This document shows positions 8,130 through 17,401 of a stretch of 64,000 bases of DNA, piece after piece. This stretch comes from Streptomyces sp. G-G2. GTDB lineage: Bacteria; Actinomycetota; Actinomycetes; Streptomycetales; Streptomycetaceae. The stretch spans positions 1 through 64,000 of the forward strand of contig NZ_JASISO010000040.1 of the NCBI RefSeq assembly GCF_030063135.1, read 5' to 3'. Both the position numbers and the translations under genes were made by a program. The notes beneath the pieces were generated by a model. That model was not told the DNA's origin. It made no database searches and saw only the letters and a program-made list of their open reading frames with translations. The first letter of the stretch is position 1; each line of letters begins with the position of its first letter.

Positions 8130-9479
8130 GTGCAGCAGAACACCACCGCATGCCCATCCACGCGATCGTCGTCAAGGGGGCGCAGACGGCTGGTTAGCAT
8201 CGCGGTCACACTGGCTCTGGGAGCGGCCATGTTCACTGTGGGCGCGGTCGCCCTGAATCCGGGCGAGGCAACGCCTGCCCGCCCATCGGGCAACACCCGG
8301 GCGACCGGTCCGGCACCCGGTTCCATCGAGGCGCTCCAGGCGCGGGTGACCCGCCTGCCGAAGGACCCGGGGGGCTGGGCGGCGTTGGGCATGGCGTACG
8401 TACAGCAAGGGCGTACGACAGCCGACCCGGCCACCTACGCCCGCGCCGAGAAGGCCCTGCGCACCTCGCTGACCGTACAGGGCAAGGACAACGCGGACGC
8501 GGAGATCGCAACGGGAGCCCTCGCGGCGGCCCGTCACGACTTTCCCGCCGCGCTGGACTGGGCGCTCAGGGCCACGACCAGCGATCCCTACAGCGCCTCC
8601 GCCCAGGGGGTCCTCGCCGACGCGTACACCCAGCTGGGCCGCTACGCCGAAGCGGACGCGGCCGTCCAGAAGATGACGGACCTGCGCCCCGACGCCGCTT
8701 CCCTGGCCCGCGCCTCCTACGCCTTCGAGCTCAAGGGCGACACCGCCGAGGCCCGCGACCTGATGCGCCGCTCCCTCACCGCGGCTGCTACACCGGGTGA
8801 ATCCGCTTTCGCCCATGCGGTCCTGGCCTCACTGGCGCTCCAGGACGGCGACACCCGGGGGGCCCTGACCGAAGCTCAGACCGGCCTTCGGGCCGCCCCC
8901 GGCGACTCGGCGCTCCTGGAGGCCCGGGCCCGCGTGCACGAGGCGCTGGGCGACACGGCCCAGGCCGTCGCCGACTACCAGGCGGCCATCGCGATCGCTC
9001 CGCTGCCGCACTACCTGCTGGGCCTGGGCGAACTGGAGCAGTCCCTAGGCCACCGCGGCCAGGCCGAAGCCCAGTACGCCGTCCTGCGCGCCCAGGACCG
9101 GATCCGCGAAACCACCGGAACAACGGCGGATACCGACGCGATCCTCTTCGAAGGCGACCACGGCAGCCCCGAACGGGCTGTCACCCTGGCCGAAGAGGCT
9201 TTGCGTGCGCGGCCGTTCGTCGCCGTCCACGACGCCTACGCCTGGGCGCTGCACCGGGCCGGCCGCGACACCGAGGCCCTCGCCCAGGCCGACCAGGCTT
9301 TGTCGTTGGGCACCCGCAGCGCGCTCTACCACTACCACCGGGCCGCCATCCAGCACGCACTCGGCCACCCCGACGCCGCCCGCCGAGACCTCAACCAAGC
9401 ACTGCGCCAGCCCGGCTTCCATCCCCTGCACGCCGACGCCGCCCGCGCCCTGCTCCAGCGAATCGACACCACCCCATGA
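8130..9479 (+). CDS. Tetratricopeptide-repeat protein, membrane anchored
   Basis: A 449-residue TPR protein. GTG 8130 has a strong GGGGAGGA seven bases upstream. An N-terminal signal-anchor (LVSIAVTLALGAAMFTVGAVAL after RGRRR) precedes a Pro/Gly linker and then TPR units through the rest of the protein (for example WAALGMAYVQQGR, AQGVLADAYTQLGRYAEAD, ALLEARARVHEALGDTAQAV, ALHRAGRDTEALAQADQAL, DAARRDLNQALRQPG). Its last codons overlap the start of the NicO gene (ATGA, 9476-9479), which implies translational coupling. TPRs bind partner proteins; the likely partners are the products of the two neighbouring genes. This is inferred from gene order. Confidence 0.9.
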   Translation: MQQNTTACPSTRSSSRGRRRLVSIAVTLALGAAMFTVGAVALNPGEATPARPSGNTRATGPAPGSIEALQARVTRLPKDPGGWAALGMAYVQQGRTTADPATYARAEKALRTSLTVQGKDNADAEIATGALAAARHDFPAALDWALRATTSDPYSASAQGVLADAYTQLGRYAEADAAVQKMTDLRPDAASLARASYAFELKGDTAEARDLMRRSLTAAATPGESAFAHAVLASLALQDGDTRGALTEAQTGLRAAPGDSALLEARARVHEALGDTAQAVADYQAAIAIAPLPHYLLGLGELEQSLGHRGQAEAQYAVLRAQDRIRETTGTTADTDAILFEGDHGSPERAVTLAEEALRARPFVAVHDAYAWALHRAGRDTEALAQADQALSLGTRSALYHYHRAAIQHALGHPDAARRDLNQALRQPGFHPLHADAARALLQRIDTTP

Positions 9480-11221
9480 ACCACGCCCTGCGCCGCACCC
9501 TGACCACTCTGGCCGCCACCGCGCTGGCCGCCACCGCGGGCGCTGTCGCCGGCCCCGCCGCGAGCGCCCACCCGCTGGGCAACTTCACGGTCAACTACCA
9601 CACCGGCCTCACCCTGCACCCCGACAGCATCGACGCCCGGATCATCGTCGACCGCGCCGAAATCTCCGCCCTTCAGGAACGCGCCCTCGTCGACAGCGAC
9701 CACGACGGCAGCGCCAGCGACATCGAAGCCCACACCTACGCCGAGGCGGCCTGCGCCGTCCTGGGGCGGCAACTCCACGTCAGCGCCGGGAGCGGGGACG
9801 CCACCTGGACGGCGACGTCGGCCGTCCTGGGCTACCAGCCCGGTGAGGCGGGCCTCAGGACCAGCAGGCTCACCTGCGGCCTCACGGCCCCCATGGGGCT
9901 CGCGAAGCCGGCCGACATCAGCGTGCGGACCGGCTACGACACCCAGCGCATCGGCTGGCGCGAGATCACCGCCACCGCACAAGGCGTCCACATCATCCAG
10001 TCCGACGTGCCGGCCCTCTCGGCCACCAGCGAGCTGCGCGCCTATCCCCAAGACCCCCTCGCCTCTCCGCTCGACCAGCACACCGCGAAGCTGCGCATCG
10101 CACCCGGCCAGGGCACGGGCCCTGGCCCAGCCGTCGCCGACATCCCCGGCGGAGACCTGATCGCCGGCCTGCTCAGCAAGGTCACCAGGGTGTTCGACTC
10201 GCTCGTCGGGGCCCGGGAGATCACCCTTCCGGTCGGCCTGCTGGCATTGTTCCTGGCCCTCGTACTGGGAGCCTCGCACGCGGCGATGCCGGGGCACGGC
10301 AAGACGATCATGGCGGCCTACCTCGCAGGCCGCCGCGGTACCCGTCGTGATGCCGTCACCGTCGGTGCCACCGTCACCCTCACCCACACCGTCGGCGTCC
10401 TCGTCCTGGGCCTCGCCCTGCCCGCGGCCACCCACCTCGCCGGGGAAACCGTCCTGATGTGGCTCGGCGCCGCCAGCGGCCTCCTCGTCACCGGCATCGG
10501 CCTGTGGCTCCTCACCGGCGCCCTGCGCGGCAGGTCCCCCCATAACCACCACCACGGCGGTCACACCCACACGCACGATCCCGGGCACACCCACGACCAC
10601 CCGCACGGTGACCACCACGGCCACGATCACACCCACGGCCATGGCCACGTCCGTCGCCACGACGACGGTGATACCCATGAACACGGCCATGACCACCATC
10701 ACGGCGGGCACGACCGTGTCGACGGGGACGGCCCCCTCCTCAGTCCGGGCACACTGATCCCTGCCCGGCGCAGCGCCACGACCGGCCAGCCCCACGCGAC
10801 CGGCAGCGTGGTCACGCTCCCTCCCGCACAACACGTCTCTCCCCAACCGGCCACCTCACCGGAGCCGAAAGCCGACCGGCGCCAGGGGAAGGCCGGCCTC
10901 ATCGGTGTGGGCATCGCGGGCGGCCTCGTCCCCAGCCCCTCCGCGCTCGTCGTCCTGCTCGGCGCGGTCGCCCTGGGACGCACCGCCTTCGGCATCCTCC
11001 TCGTCATCGGCTACGGCCTCGGCATGGCCGTTACGCTCACCCTCGCCGGCCTCCTCCTCGTCCGCCTACGCGAACGCATCGAAACCCACCACCGCGCCCA
11101 CGCCCTGCGGGACAATGCCCTGCTGCGCAGGATCGCCCGCGCCGGCCCCGTCCTGACCTCCCTTCTCGTCATCGTCGTCGGATTCGGTCTGACCGTGCGG
11201 GCAGCGACGGGAAGCGGATGA
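9476..11221 (+). CDS. NicO/RcnA-type nickel-cobalt transporter with His-rich loop
   Basis: A 581-residue exported and membrane protein. A signal peptide (residues about 1-32, ending ASAHPLGNF) leads to an extracytoplasmic domain (LGNFTVNYHTGLTL) of about 220 residues. A polytopic region follows with the NicO motif GASHAAMPGHGKTIMAAYL. Residues about 355-416 form a loop made largely of His, Asp and Gly (HNHHHGGHTHTHDPGHTHD and similar), a probable metal buffer. The second membrane half contains GIAGGLVPSPSALVVLLGAVALG. The ATG overlaps the TPR stop. Family members move Ni2+/Co2+, often outward. With DUF4331 and TPR upstream, a metal-linked envelope assembly is plausible but not shown. Confidence 0.88.
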   Translation: MNHALRRTLTTLAATALAATAGAVAGPAASAHPLGNFTVNYHTGLTLHPDSIDARIIVDRAEISALQERALVDSDHDGSASDIEAHTYAEAACAVLGRQLHVSAGSGDATWTATSAVLGYQPGEAGLRTSRLTCGLTAPMGLAKPADISVRTGYDTQRIGWREITATAQGVHIIQSDVPALSATSELRAYPQDPLASPLDQHTAKLRIAPGQGTGPGPAVADIPGGDLIAGLLSKVTRVFDSLVGAREITLPVGLLALFLALVLGASHAAMPGHGKTIMAAYLAGRRGTRRDAVTVGATVTLTHTVGVLVLGLALPAATHLAGETVLMWLGAASGLLVTGIGLWLLTGALRGRSPHNHHHGGHTHTHDPGHTHDHPHGDHHGHDHTHGHGHVRRHDDGDTHEHGHDHHHGGHDRVDGDGPLLSPGTLIPARRSATTGQPHATGSVVTLPPAQHVSPQPATSPEPKADRRQGKAGLIGVGIAGGLVPSPSALVVLLGAVALGRTAFGILLVIGYGLGMAVTLTLAGLLLVRLRERIETHHRAHALRDNALLRRIARAGPVLTSLLVIVVGFGLTVRAATGSG

Positions 11222-11260
11222 GACTCCGGCGGGCTCCCCGCCGACGGGCGCCGCGCTCGG

Positions 11261-11278
11261 CGCAGGCCGCGGCCTGCG
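11261..11278. terminator. 18-bp perfect palindrome after the NicO gene
   Basis: CGCAGGCCGCGGCCTGCG is self-complementary and lies 40 bases after the NicO stop. It could act as a simple terminator stem in the 365-bp gap before the next gene, which otherwise shows no gene. Confidence 0.35.
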
Positions 11279-11586
11279 GTCGCGATGGCCGGTCGCCCGG
11301 TTGCCGCTCGCACCCCGGGTCCGTGAGGTCGCCCGCTCGACGGTTCCCGCCCCTGCCGCCGACACCGGCTCGGCTCGCGGCTGGTCCGTCGTAGTGGCCG
11401 GTACGTCGCCCGCCTGGTGGCCGGTGCGCCACTCACATTCAGCGCGGCCAGGTGGGCGTGCGGCACGGCTGTGGGACGGCACTCGGCTCACGCGGGGGCA
11501 CACCGGTGCGCGGTGCGCGATTCGTCCCACGGCGGGCGCCCGTCGATGATGGGATAACGGGAGGGGGCGTACCTTCGGAGCTGATC

Positions 11587-12855
11587 ATGACAGGCTGGCA
11601 GGTCAGGGACTATACGGCTGACGATCTTGAGGCTTTGGTGCGCCTGGACGGCGAGAGCGGCACCACGGGGGAACCCGCTTTGTTCCGGCTCTCCGATGCG
11701 GTGGCCGCACTCCAAGCTCTCCATCCGGCCGTCATCGCCACCGCCGACGGCCTGGTCATCGGCGCCGCGGTGAGCAGGGTGGACGGCGATCGGGCGTGGA
11801 TCCTGCGGATCTGCATGACGCCTTCCCTGCGACACCGGGGACTCGGCAGCGCCCTCCTCGCCGCGCTGGAGCGCCGCCTCTTCGACGCAGGCGTACGCAC
11901 CCTGTACGCGATCCTGCCCGAGGACGAGACCGGAGCCGTCGCGTTGCGAAACCGCGGCTTCGAGGACCGCTCCGGTCTGGTGTTCTTCGAGAAGCGTGCA
12001 CCGGCCATCACACAGGAGGTCAGTGTGCTCTCGGAGATCGGCGCCGAGCTGCCGCCCACCGGTCTGTGGAGGCAGGTCGCGGGGATGGAGCGGGAGAAGC
12101 AGCTGATCGAACGCCGTCTGGTGCTCCCGCTGGCCAGACCGGAGCTGGCCGCCGAGCACGGAGTGGAGCTGCCACGGGCCGTGATGCTGTTCGGCCCTCC
12201 CGGGACCGGCAAGAGCACCTTCGCGCATGCCGTTGCCGGTCGTCTCGGCTGGCCGTTCCTCGAACTGTTCCCCGCCCGGCTCGCAGCCGAGTACGGGCTC
12301 GCGGCGGGACTGAGCCGGAGCTTCGAGGAGATCTCCCGACTCGAACACGTCCTGGTCTTCATCGACGAGGTCGAAGAAGTCGCCGGCGAGCGGGGCGGAG
12401 CCGACGCGACGGCAGTCGGCATCGTCAACGAACTCCTCAAAGCGATCGTCCGCTTCCGCACCCGCGACGGACGGCTGCTCATCTGCGCCACCAACAACGT
12501 CACCAGCCTCGATCCGGCCTTCCTGCGCCACGGCCGCTTCGACTATGTGATGCCCATCGGCCCGCCCGACCTCAAGGCCAGAACCGCCCTCTGGGAAAGC
12601 TACCTCGCACGCGTCGGCGCAGACGCCGATGTCGTGGCGCTCGCCGCGGCCAGCACGGGGTTCACCCCCGCGGACATCGCCCACGTCGCTCGCACCGTCT
12701 CCCAGACGGTGTTCGAGCGGACCTGCGACACCGGCATCCGCGCCCGGCCGACCACCGATGACTATCTGGAGACCGTCCACCGCACACACGCGACGGTCAG
12801 TACCGACATGGCACAGCAATTCGCCGAGCAGACCGAGAGATTCGCTCGTCTGTAG
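11587..12855 (+). CDS. GNAT acetyltransferase fused to AAA+ ATPase
   Basis: A 422-residue two-domain protein. Residues 1-138 are a GNAT N-acetyltransferase (acetyl-CoA loop RHRGLGSALL at 82-91, ALRNRGFE at 119-126). Residues 150-400 form an AAA+ module: Walker A GPPGTGKS 203-210, Walker B VFIDEVEE 257-264, sensor-1 ATNN 301-304, and RHGRFD 314-319 carrying the probable arginine finger. The lid continues with FTPADIAHVARTV. The start ATG 11587 has CGGAG at spacing 6. The AAA part resembles proteasomal/FtsH-class unfoldase modules. An acetyltransferase that remodels or unfolds its own target is an attractive inference. It is monocistronic. Confidence 0.88.
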   Translation: MTGWQVRDYTADDLEALVRLDGESGTTGEPALFRLSDAVAALQALHPAVIATADGLVIGAAVSRVDGDRAWILRICMTPSLRHRGLGSALLAALERRLFDAGVRTLYAILPEDETGAVALRNRGFEDRSGLVFFEKRAPAITQEVSVLSEIGAELPPTGLWRQVAGMEREKQLIERRLVLPLARPELAAEHGVELPRAVMLFGPPGTGKSTFAHAVAGRLGWPFLELFPARLAAEYGLAAGLSRSFEEISRLEHVLVFIDEVEEVAGERGGADATAVGIVNELLKAIVRFRTRDGRLLICATNNVTSLDPAFLRHGRFDYVMPIGPPDLKARTALWESYLARVGADADVVALAAASTGFTPADIAHVARTVSQTVFERTCDTGIRARPTTDDYLETVHRTHATVSTDMAQQFAEQTERFARL

Positions 12856-12870
12856 GCCCGTGATCGTGAA

Positions 12871-12898
12871 CCAAGGGCCAAGGGCCAAGGGCCAAGGG
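12871..12898. repeat. 7-bp tandem repeat CCAAGGG, four copies
   Basis: Four perfect heptamers lie 15 bases after the GNAT-AAA stop, in non-coding DNA. It is another short slippage-prone tract of the kind scattered through this window. Confidence 0.9.
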
Positions 12899-12993
12899 GA
12901 GATGAACCTGGCCGAGGACGCCGTCGATCGGGAGACGCGGGCCTGGTAAGCCGCTCAGTGAGACGCGCAGCTCGAAGCCGCCTCCAGCCCCCT

Positions 12994-13072
12994 GCACCAC
13001 CCCTGACGCGAACGCGTGCTGCCGCGCCAGCCGGTCAGGTGCGGCAGCACGCGTTCGCGTCAGGGGTGGTGC
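12994..13072. terminator. 32-bp perfect inverted repeat overlapping the VOC gene end
   Basis: Arms 12994-13025 and 13041-13072 pair without mismatch around a 15-base loop. The right arm contains the last four codons and stop of the VOC gene, so the left arm is an inverted copy of that gene's 3' end. It should terminate the VOC transcript and also block read-through from the + strand. There is no U-tract, as is common in Streptomyces. Confidence 0.8.
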
Positions 13073-13413
13073 TTGACGATGTTGACGACGTTGCCGTCCG
13101 GTGCGCGGACGAGGAAGCGGCGCACGCCCCAGGCTTCCGTGGTCAGCGGGCGGACGATGTCGAAGCCCAGCTCCTGCGCCTGCGCGTAGGCCGTCTCCAC
13201 ATCGTCCGTGTGCACGGAGACGACCGCATCCTCGGGTGCGGTGGCGTCACGCGTGACCAGTTGGAGGTGCGCGCCGGTCTCGGGGGAGGTGTAGCGGGCC
13301 ACCCACCCCATGGTGAACTCCTCGGTACTCAGCCCGAGGAAGTCGGTGTAGAAACTCTTCGCCTCGCCGATGTCGGCCACCCGGAGGTTGGCCGTAATCC
13401 GGTTTGCGCGCAT
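13060..13413 (-). CDS. VOC (glyoxalase/bleomycin-resistance) family protein
   Basis: A 117-residue single-VOC-fold protein: RITANLRVADIGEAKSFY at the N-terminus, FLGLSTEEFTMGWVARY, then HLQLVTRD, VVSVHTDDVETAYAQAQELG and FLVRAPDGNVVNIVKHHP at the end. This is one beta-alpha-beta-beta-beta pair, so it should dimerise to form metal or ligand sites. The ATG at 13413 begins the conserved region; upstream in-frame sequence is low complexity. Ligand unknown; family members include dioxygenases, isomerases and drug-binding resistance proteins. Its stop lies within the inverted repeat at 12994-13072. Confidence 0.88.
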   Translation of the reverse strand: MRANRITANLRVADIGEAKSFYTDFLGLSTEEFTMGWVARYTSPETGAHLQLVTRDATAPEDAVVSVHTDDVETAYAQAQELGFDIVRPLTTEAWGVRRFLVRAPDGNVVNIVKHHP

Positions 13414-13861
13414 GTGATGTCTCCGGTTCCCGCGTCGTGAACTCGGCCTGGTGAACACCTCGGTCACGACGGCGCCTCCGGCAGTAGTACGAGTCGCGCC
13501 AGGGGGCGTTGATCCTTGGCGGACCTCGTAAGGAACCGGACCTACGACCGAATCGCTCAGTGACCGAGCGTACCCGGGCGTGGCTGCCGCACACGCGACG
13601 CAACACGCGGGACCTGTCGAACTGAGCAAGCTGGCGATCCCATACCGCCCGTCAACGCGCGGTCGCCACGTGGTCGGTCGCCCCGCTCGGCCCAAGAGGC
13701 CCTCACGCGGGGGACAAGCGCGTCAGCCAGCCGAGCGGTCGGTGCTTGTCGGGGACCCGGCGGAGGCCCGACCGGGTGCGATGACCGAGCCCGGGGCAGG
13801 GGGGTGCGTCGGCGCGCTGGACAAGGTTGCCCAGGTGGTCAGAAACCAGTGACCTGATCAT
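13414..13861. other. Gene-free stretch
   Basis: Upstream region of the VOC gene. No family-like frame was found on either strand; the frames present are compositional. Confidence 0.4.
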
Positions 13862-13950
<89 letters not shown>

Positions 13951-14150
13951 CGGGGATTGCGCCTGCCCGCGCTCAGGCACAGGGGATCCGCTGGGGCATG
14001 TCTGGTTGGTCTCAGGGTGACCGGGAGGGGGGCCGTTCAGGTGATTTGTTCCTTGCTGGCCGTGCGAAGGCGTTCCGTGCGGCGAAGCATGCAGGGTGAT
14101 CACCGCGTGTGCTGACGCGGGGGAGCCGCGAGTGTTCGTGGGGAGTCCGT

Positions 14151-14828
14151 GTGAGTACCGTCGCATCGGTGCAGGCAGGCCCGCCAGAGCCGTGGAAGAG
14201 CCGCTTCTACGCTGAGGCGATCGGGGCGTCGGGTGGCAGCCTGACGCTGCGGGACGCGGAGGGCTGGTGTCTGTCCCTGGACGTCCGGCGCTGGTGTGCT
14301 CGAGCGGACGCCGCGGACCGGGCGGTCGTGAAGCGGTGCTCGGGGCGGGTCCTGGACATCGGCTGTGGGGCAGGCCGTTTCGTCGAGGCGCTGGCTCGCA
14401 GGGGGCACCATGTGCTGGGGATCGATGTGTGTCCCACCGCCGTCATTTCCACGGTGTGCCGGGGTGGCGCGGCCGCCAGCCGGTCGGTGTTCGACGTCCT
14501 GCCGGACGAGGGGCGCTGGGACACGGCGCTGCTCATCGATGGGAACATCGGCATCGGTGGTGATCCGCTGCGGCTCCTGCGGCGGATCCGTGACCTCGTA
14601 CGCCCGGTGGGGCTGCTGATCGTGGAGACCTCGCCTGTCGAGGTGGATGAACGGCGGCGGGTCCGCCTGCACGCCGGTGGGCAGGCGGCGGGCCCGGTGT
14701 TCTCCTGGGCGACCGTCGGCGTGCGGGCGCTGGAACGGCATGCCGGGGAGTCCGGGTGGTCCGCGGCGGAGCGGTGGACCAGTCCTGCGGGCGATCGTCA
14801 CTTCGTGGCTCTGCGCGCCCGGGCCTGA
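14151..14828 (+). CDS. Class I SAM-dependent methyltransferase
   Basis: A 225-residue methyltransferase with motif I VLDIGCGAGRFVEALARRG and following acidic strand VLGIDVCPTAV, then LLIDGNIGIGGDPLRLLRRI and GLLIVETSP. GTG 14151 has GGGAG upstream and is preferred over an upstream GTG at 14109. The substrate is unknown. The gene converges on the oxidoreductase operon, overlapping its last gene by 31 bp (14798-14828). This methyltransferase plus membrane molybdoenzyme pairing recurs in Streptomyces, and a C-terminal fragment of a second copy lies at 3050-3343 in this window. Confidence 0.85.
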   Translation: MSTVASVQAGPPEPWKSRFYAEAIGASGGSLTLRDAEGWCLSLDVRRWCARADAADRAVVKRCSGRVLDIGCGAGRFVEALARRGHHVLGIDVCPTAVISTVCRGGAAASRSVFDVLPDEGRWDTALLIDGNIGIGGDPLRLLRRIRDLVRPVGLLIVETSPVEVDERRRVRLHAGGQAAGPVFSWATVGVRALERHAGESGWSAAERWTSPAGDRHFVALRARA

Positions 14829-15349
14829 GCGCGGATCTCCTTGCGCTCGGGCCGCAGGCGCAGCCAGATCCGTGTGATCAGGACCGTCGCGGAGCCGAGG
14901 AAGAGTGCGGCGGTGATCAGCAGCCAGCGGGCGAGGAAGCCGTCCGCGACCAGCGCCGTGGACGCGGTGTAGTGGCCGCCCCGTTGCAGGATCAGCGGCC
15001 ACCAGACCAGGAACAGGACCCCGGAGACGAAGGCCGGGACGCGGAGGTGGTTGACGCCCGGCCGTGGCCTGCCGCCGCCCGTGCCCGTGGCGGATTCGCC
15101 TCGGAAGAGGAGCTGGGCGGCGCGGTCGGTGACGGAGTAGAGGGGGAGCAGGATCAGGTCGTGGAGGAGGGCCGCGCCGACGAACCAGATCACCACTCCC
15201 ATGGTGTTGCCTTTGAGGAGGCGGATGCCCGCGTAGAGGGCCAGGGTGAAGGAGGCGAGGGTGAGCAGGAGGTGGAGGGGGGAGGCGCCGTAGCGGTGGC
15301 GGAAGGCGGCTACCGGGCTGGGGGAGGGGCGGCTCGTCGGTGGGTTCAT
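14798..15349 (-). CDS. Small four-helix membrane protein, oxidoreductase partner
   Basis: A 183-residue integral membrane protein with about four hydrophobic segments (LLLTLASFTLALYAGI, MGVVIWFVGAALLHDLILLPL, VPAFVSGVLFLVWWPLIL, WLLITAALFLGSATVLIT) and a basic C-terminus. ATG 15349 overlaps the TGA of the upstream molybdopterin gene (ATGA, 15346-15349), so it is translationally coupled. It is probably an accessory membrane subunit or anchor of that enzyme. No haem-ligating His pair is obvious, though HRYG and LLHD are present. Confidence 0.75.
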   Translation of the reverse strand: MNPPTSRPSPSPVAAFRHRYGASPLHLLLTLASFTLALYAGIRLLKGNTMGVVIWFVGAALLHDLILLPLYSVTDRAAQLLFRGESATGTGGGRPRPGVNHLRVPAFVSGVLFLVWWPLILQRGGHYTASTALVADGFLARWLLITAALFLGSATVLITRIWLRLRPERKEIRAQARARRATK

Positions 15350-16752
15350 GCGGGCTCTCCGAAGGTGAGGCGGGTGACCCACTTGGTGTTGTGGACTCCG
15401 GGGGCGCCGGGGACGATCACGCGGGCCGGGTAGCCGTGGTCCGGGGAGAGGTCGGCTCCGTTGACCCGCACGGCGAGCAGGGAGCGCTGGTCGCGGGCCT
15501 GATTGGGGGCCAGGACCACCGAGGAGAAGGATCCGCCGCGCTGGACCGACTCGACGAGGACCTGCGGGGTGTCGGTGCCGAGTCCGACGAGGGCGGCGAG
15601 GTCGCTCAGGCGGACCCCGGACCAGTCCTGGTCCGGGGTGGACCAGCCCTCCACGCAGGCGATCGGCAGGGCGGACTTCTGCTGGGGCATGGCCAGCAGC
15701 ATCTCGCGGGTCAGGACCTCCTGGCGGCCGCCGCCGCGTACGGTCAGCCGCCAGGCGGCCCCGATGTCGCTGGGGCGGATCCCGCTGGAAGCGGCGGTCT
15801 TGTTGACCTGGAAGCCGTTAGGGCCCGAGCCCGGATCGCGGCCGTGCGGGGCCAGCAGGGCGGTCCTGCGCCACCAGCCGCCGATGCTCTGCCCCGCGGT
15901 CACCATCAGCAGCGCGAGGGATCCGGCGCCGACCATGGCCACCGCGCCCCGCCGGGTGATCGTCGGGGCGGCCGGGTTGGGGGAGACGAGTCCGGCGGCC
16001 TCCTCGGAATCGGGTGCGGGCTGGTGGAGCCGGCCGGCCCGCACCGCGCGGACGGCGCGGGGGAACCGGAAGGCCACGTGGACGACGAAGGCACCCATGA
16101 AGACCCAGGCGCCGTAGAAGTGGAGCGTGTAGAAGGAGCCCGGGAAGACGTAGTCCAGCTGAATGTTCAGGATCCCGGTGGCGAACGTGAAACCGGCACC
16201 CCCCACCAGGAGGAGCAGCGAGAGCCGCTCCAGGGCGTGGGCGGCGGACCGCAGGGGCGGCCACTCGAACAGCTTCGGGATCACCGACCACAGTTTCGCG
16301 AGCAGGACCGGCACCAGGACCACGCCCAGCACGGTGTGCGTGCCCTGGGTCAGCCGGTACAGCCAGTACGGGGACGTCGGCCAGGTGAACAGGTAGAAGC
16401 CGAGCCAGCCCTTGTCCGGGGTCTGGTCGTTGCGCGGCGCGAGGTCGGGGTTGTAGGCGGCGTACGACAGCAGTCCCGTCACGAAGAGCACCGTGACCCC
16501 GACGAGGAGCACCAGCCCGAACACACCCGTCAGCCACGGCCCGCGCAGCGGACTGCGCCAGAACCCGGGCCGCGCGGGACCCGGCGGCGGCCCCGCGGCC
16601 GCGGCCGCCTGTACCTGTCCTCTGATCCGCGTCAGTACGGACGGGCCCTTGGGTGCTGGTGCTGGTGCTGGTGCTGGTGCGGGGCGGGCGGGCGCAGGCT
16701 GGCCTGCGGGTCCGGCAGGGGGCTGCTCCGGCACCTTGTCACTCGCATCCAT
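15346..16752 (-). CDS. Membrane molybdopterin (sulfite-oxidase-like) oxidoreductase
   Basis: A 468-residue protein. The N-terminus is a Pro/Ala-rich cytoplasmic tail with an APAPAPAPAP slippage tract (GGTGCT repeats on the + strand, about 16657-16682). Residues about 70-240 form a four-to-five-helix cytochrome-b561-like module. A further anchor (GAVAMVGAGSLALLMVTAG after TITRRG) leads to an exported sulfite-oxidase-type Moco domain with LPIACVEGWSTPDQDWSGV, whose Cys is the expected Mo ligand, and ARVIVPGAPGVHNTKWVTRL. ATG 16752 is chosen because GGAG lies nine bases upstream; ATG 16761 abuts that site. A quinone-linked periplasmic-type oxidoreductase is inferred; substrate unknown. Confidence 0.85.
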   Translation of the reverse strand: MDASDKVPEQPPAGPAGQPAPARPAPAPAPAPAPKGPSVLTRIRGQVQAAAAAGPPPGPARPGFWRSPLRGPWLTGVFGLVLLVGVTVLFVTGLLSYAAYNPDLAPRNDQTPDKGWLGFYLFTWPTSPYWLYRLTQGTHTVLGVVLVPVLLAKLWSVIPKLFEWPPLRSAAHALERLSLLLLVGGAGFTFATGILNIQLDYVFPGSFYTLHFYGAWVFMGAFVVHVAFRFPRAVRAVRAGRLHQPAPDSEEAAGLVSPNPAAPTITRRGAVAMVGAGSLALLMVTAGQSIGGWWRRTALLAPHGRDPGSGPNGFQVNKTAASSGIRPSDIGAAWRLTVRGGGRQEVLTREMLLAMPQQKSALPIACVEGWSTPDQDWSGVRLSDLAALVGLGTDTPQVLVESVQRGGSFSSVVLAPNQARDQRSLLAVRVNGADLSPDHGYPARVIVPGAPGVHNTKWVTRLTFGEPA

Positions 16753-17401
16753 TCGAGACATCTCCACATCAGTCGCATTCCGGGCCCATCGGACAGGCGC
16801 GCTGAGGTGAACATCCCTCACCCCCACACCCGCCGCCCGGTGACACGCCAGACCCCACGCCGCCTTCAGGCCCTTCGGCCCGCCAGGAGACACCCGGCGC
16901 CGCTCCGGGGCGCCTGGCGGAGGGGACGCTGGCTCGCCGCTGCTGACCGGCCGCGGGCATCAGCGACTGGCTGCCGGGCATCGGAGCATCGAGTTCCGGG
17001 GCGAGGAAGCGCAGTTGCCGCCATTGGGATGGTCTTCGCCGCTTCGGCCCATCCGTGCACGCACGGACGCGTCATCAGCAATTCCGGGCAGAACCTGCGC
17101 CACAACCTCGACGACTCCGCCGCCCCTCTCGGCACCACCGCCGACCGCCGCAGGACCGCCTATCCATGCCCACACCTGGCTGCCGGGCCAGCCGGTCACC
17201 ACTCGGGCAGGGACCAGGCGCTGCCGAAACGGCACGGGGCGCGAACGGGAGGGCTTGGTTCACCCGCCCGAGTGAAGAACCCCCGCGCGACCAAACCGCA
17301 TTGCCGATCATGACGAAGAGCAAGGTACGGACCCAGGCCGGGCCGTGCGGCACGACCCCACCCGGGGCGGGCCGATCACCCGTTCATGAAGGAGACATCG
17401 C
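16753..17401. other. Gene-free divergent region
   Basis: This 650-bp gap lies between the divergent oxidoreductase operon and the chaplin gene. No credible coding frame was seen. It should contain both promoters, and the chaplin ribosome site GAAGGAGA at about 17389-17396 lies at its edge. Confidence 0.45.

Noticed and set aside
6227..8434. 735-codon antisense frame over DUF4331
   Set aside because: No motif; explained by high third-position GC in the real gene.
12871..12898. Short tandem repeats considered as CRISPR
   Set aside because: Units are 5-12 bp with no spacers and no cas genes; simple slippage arrays.
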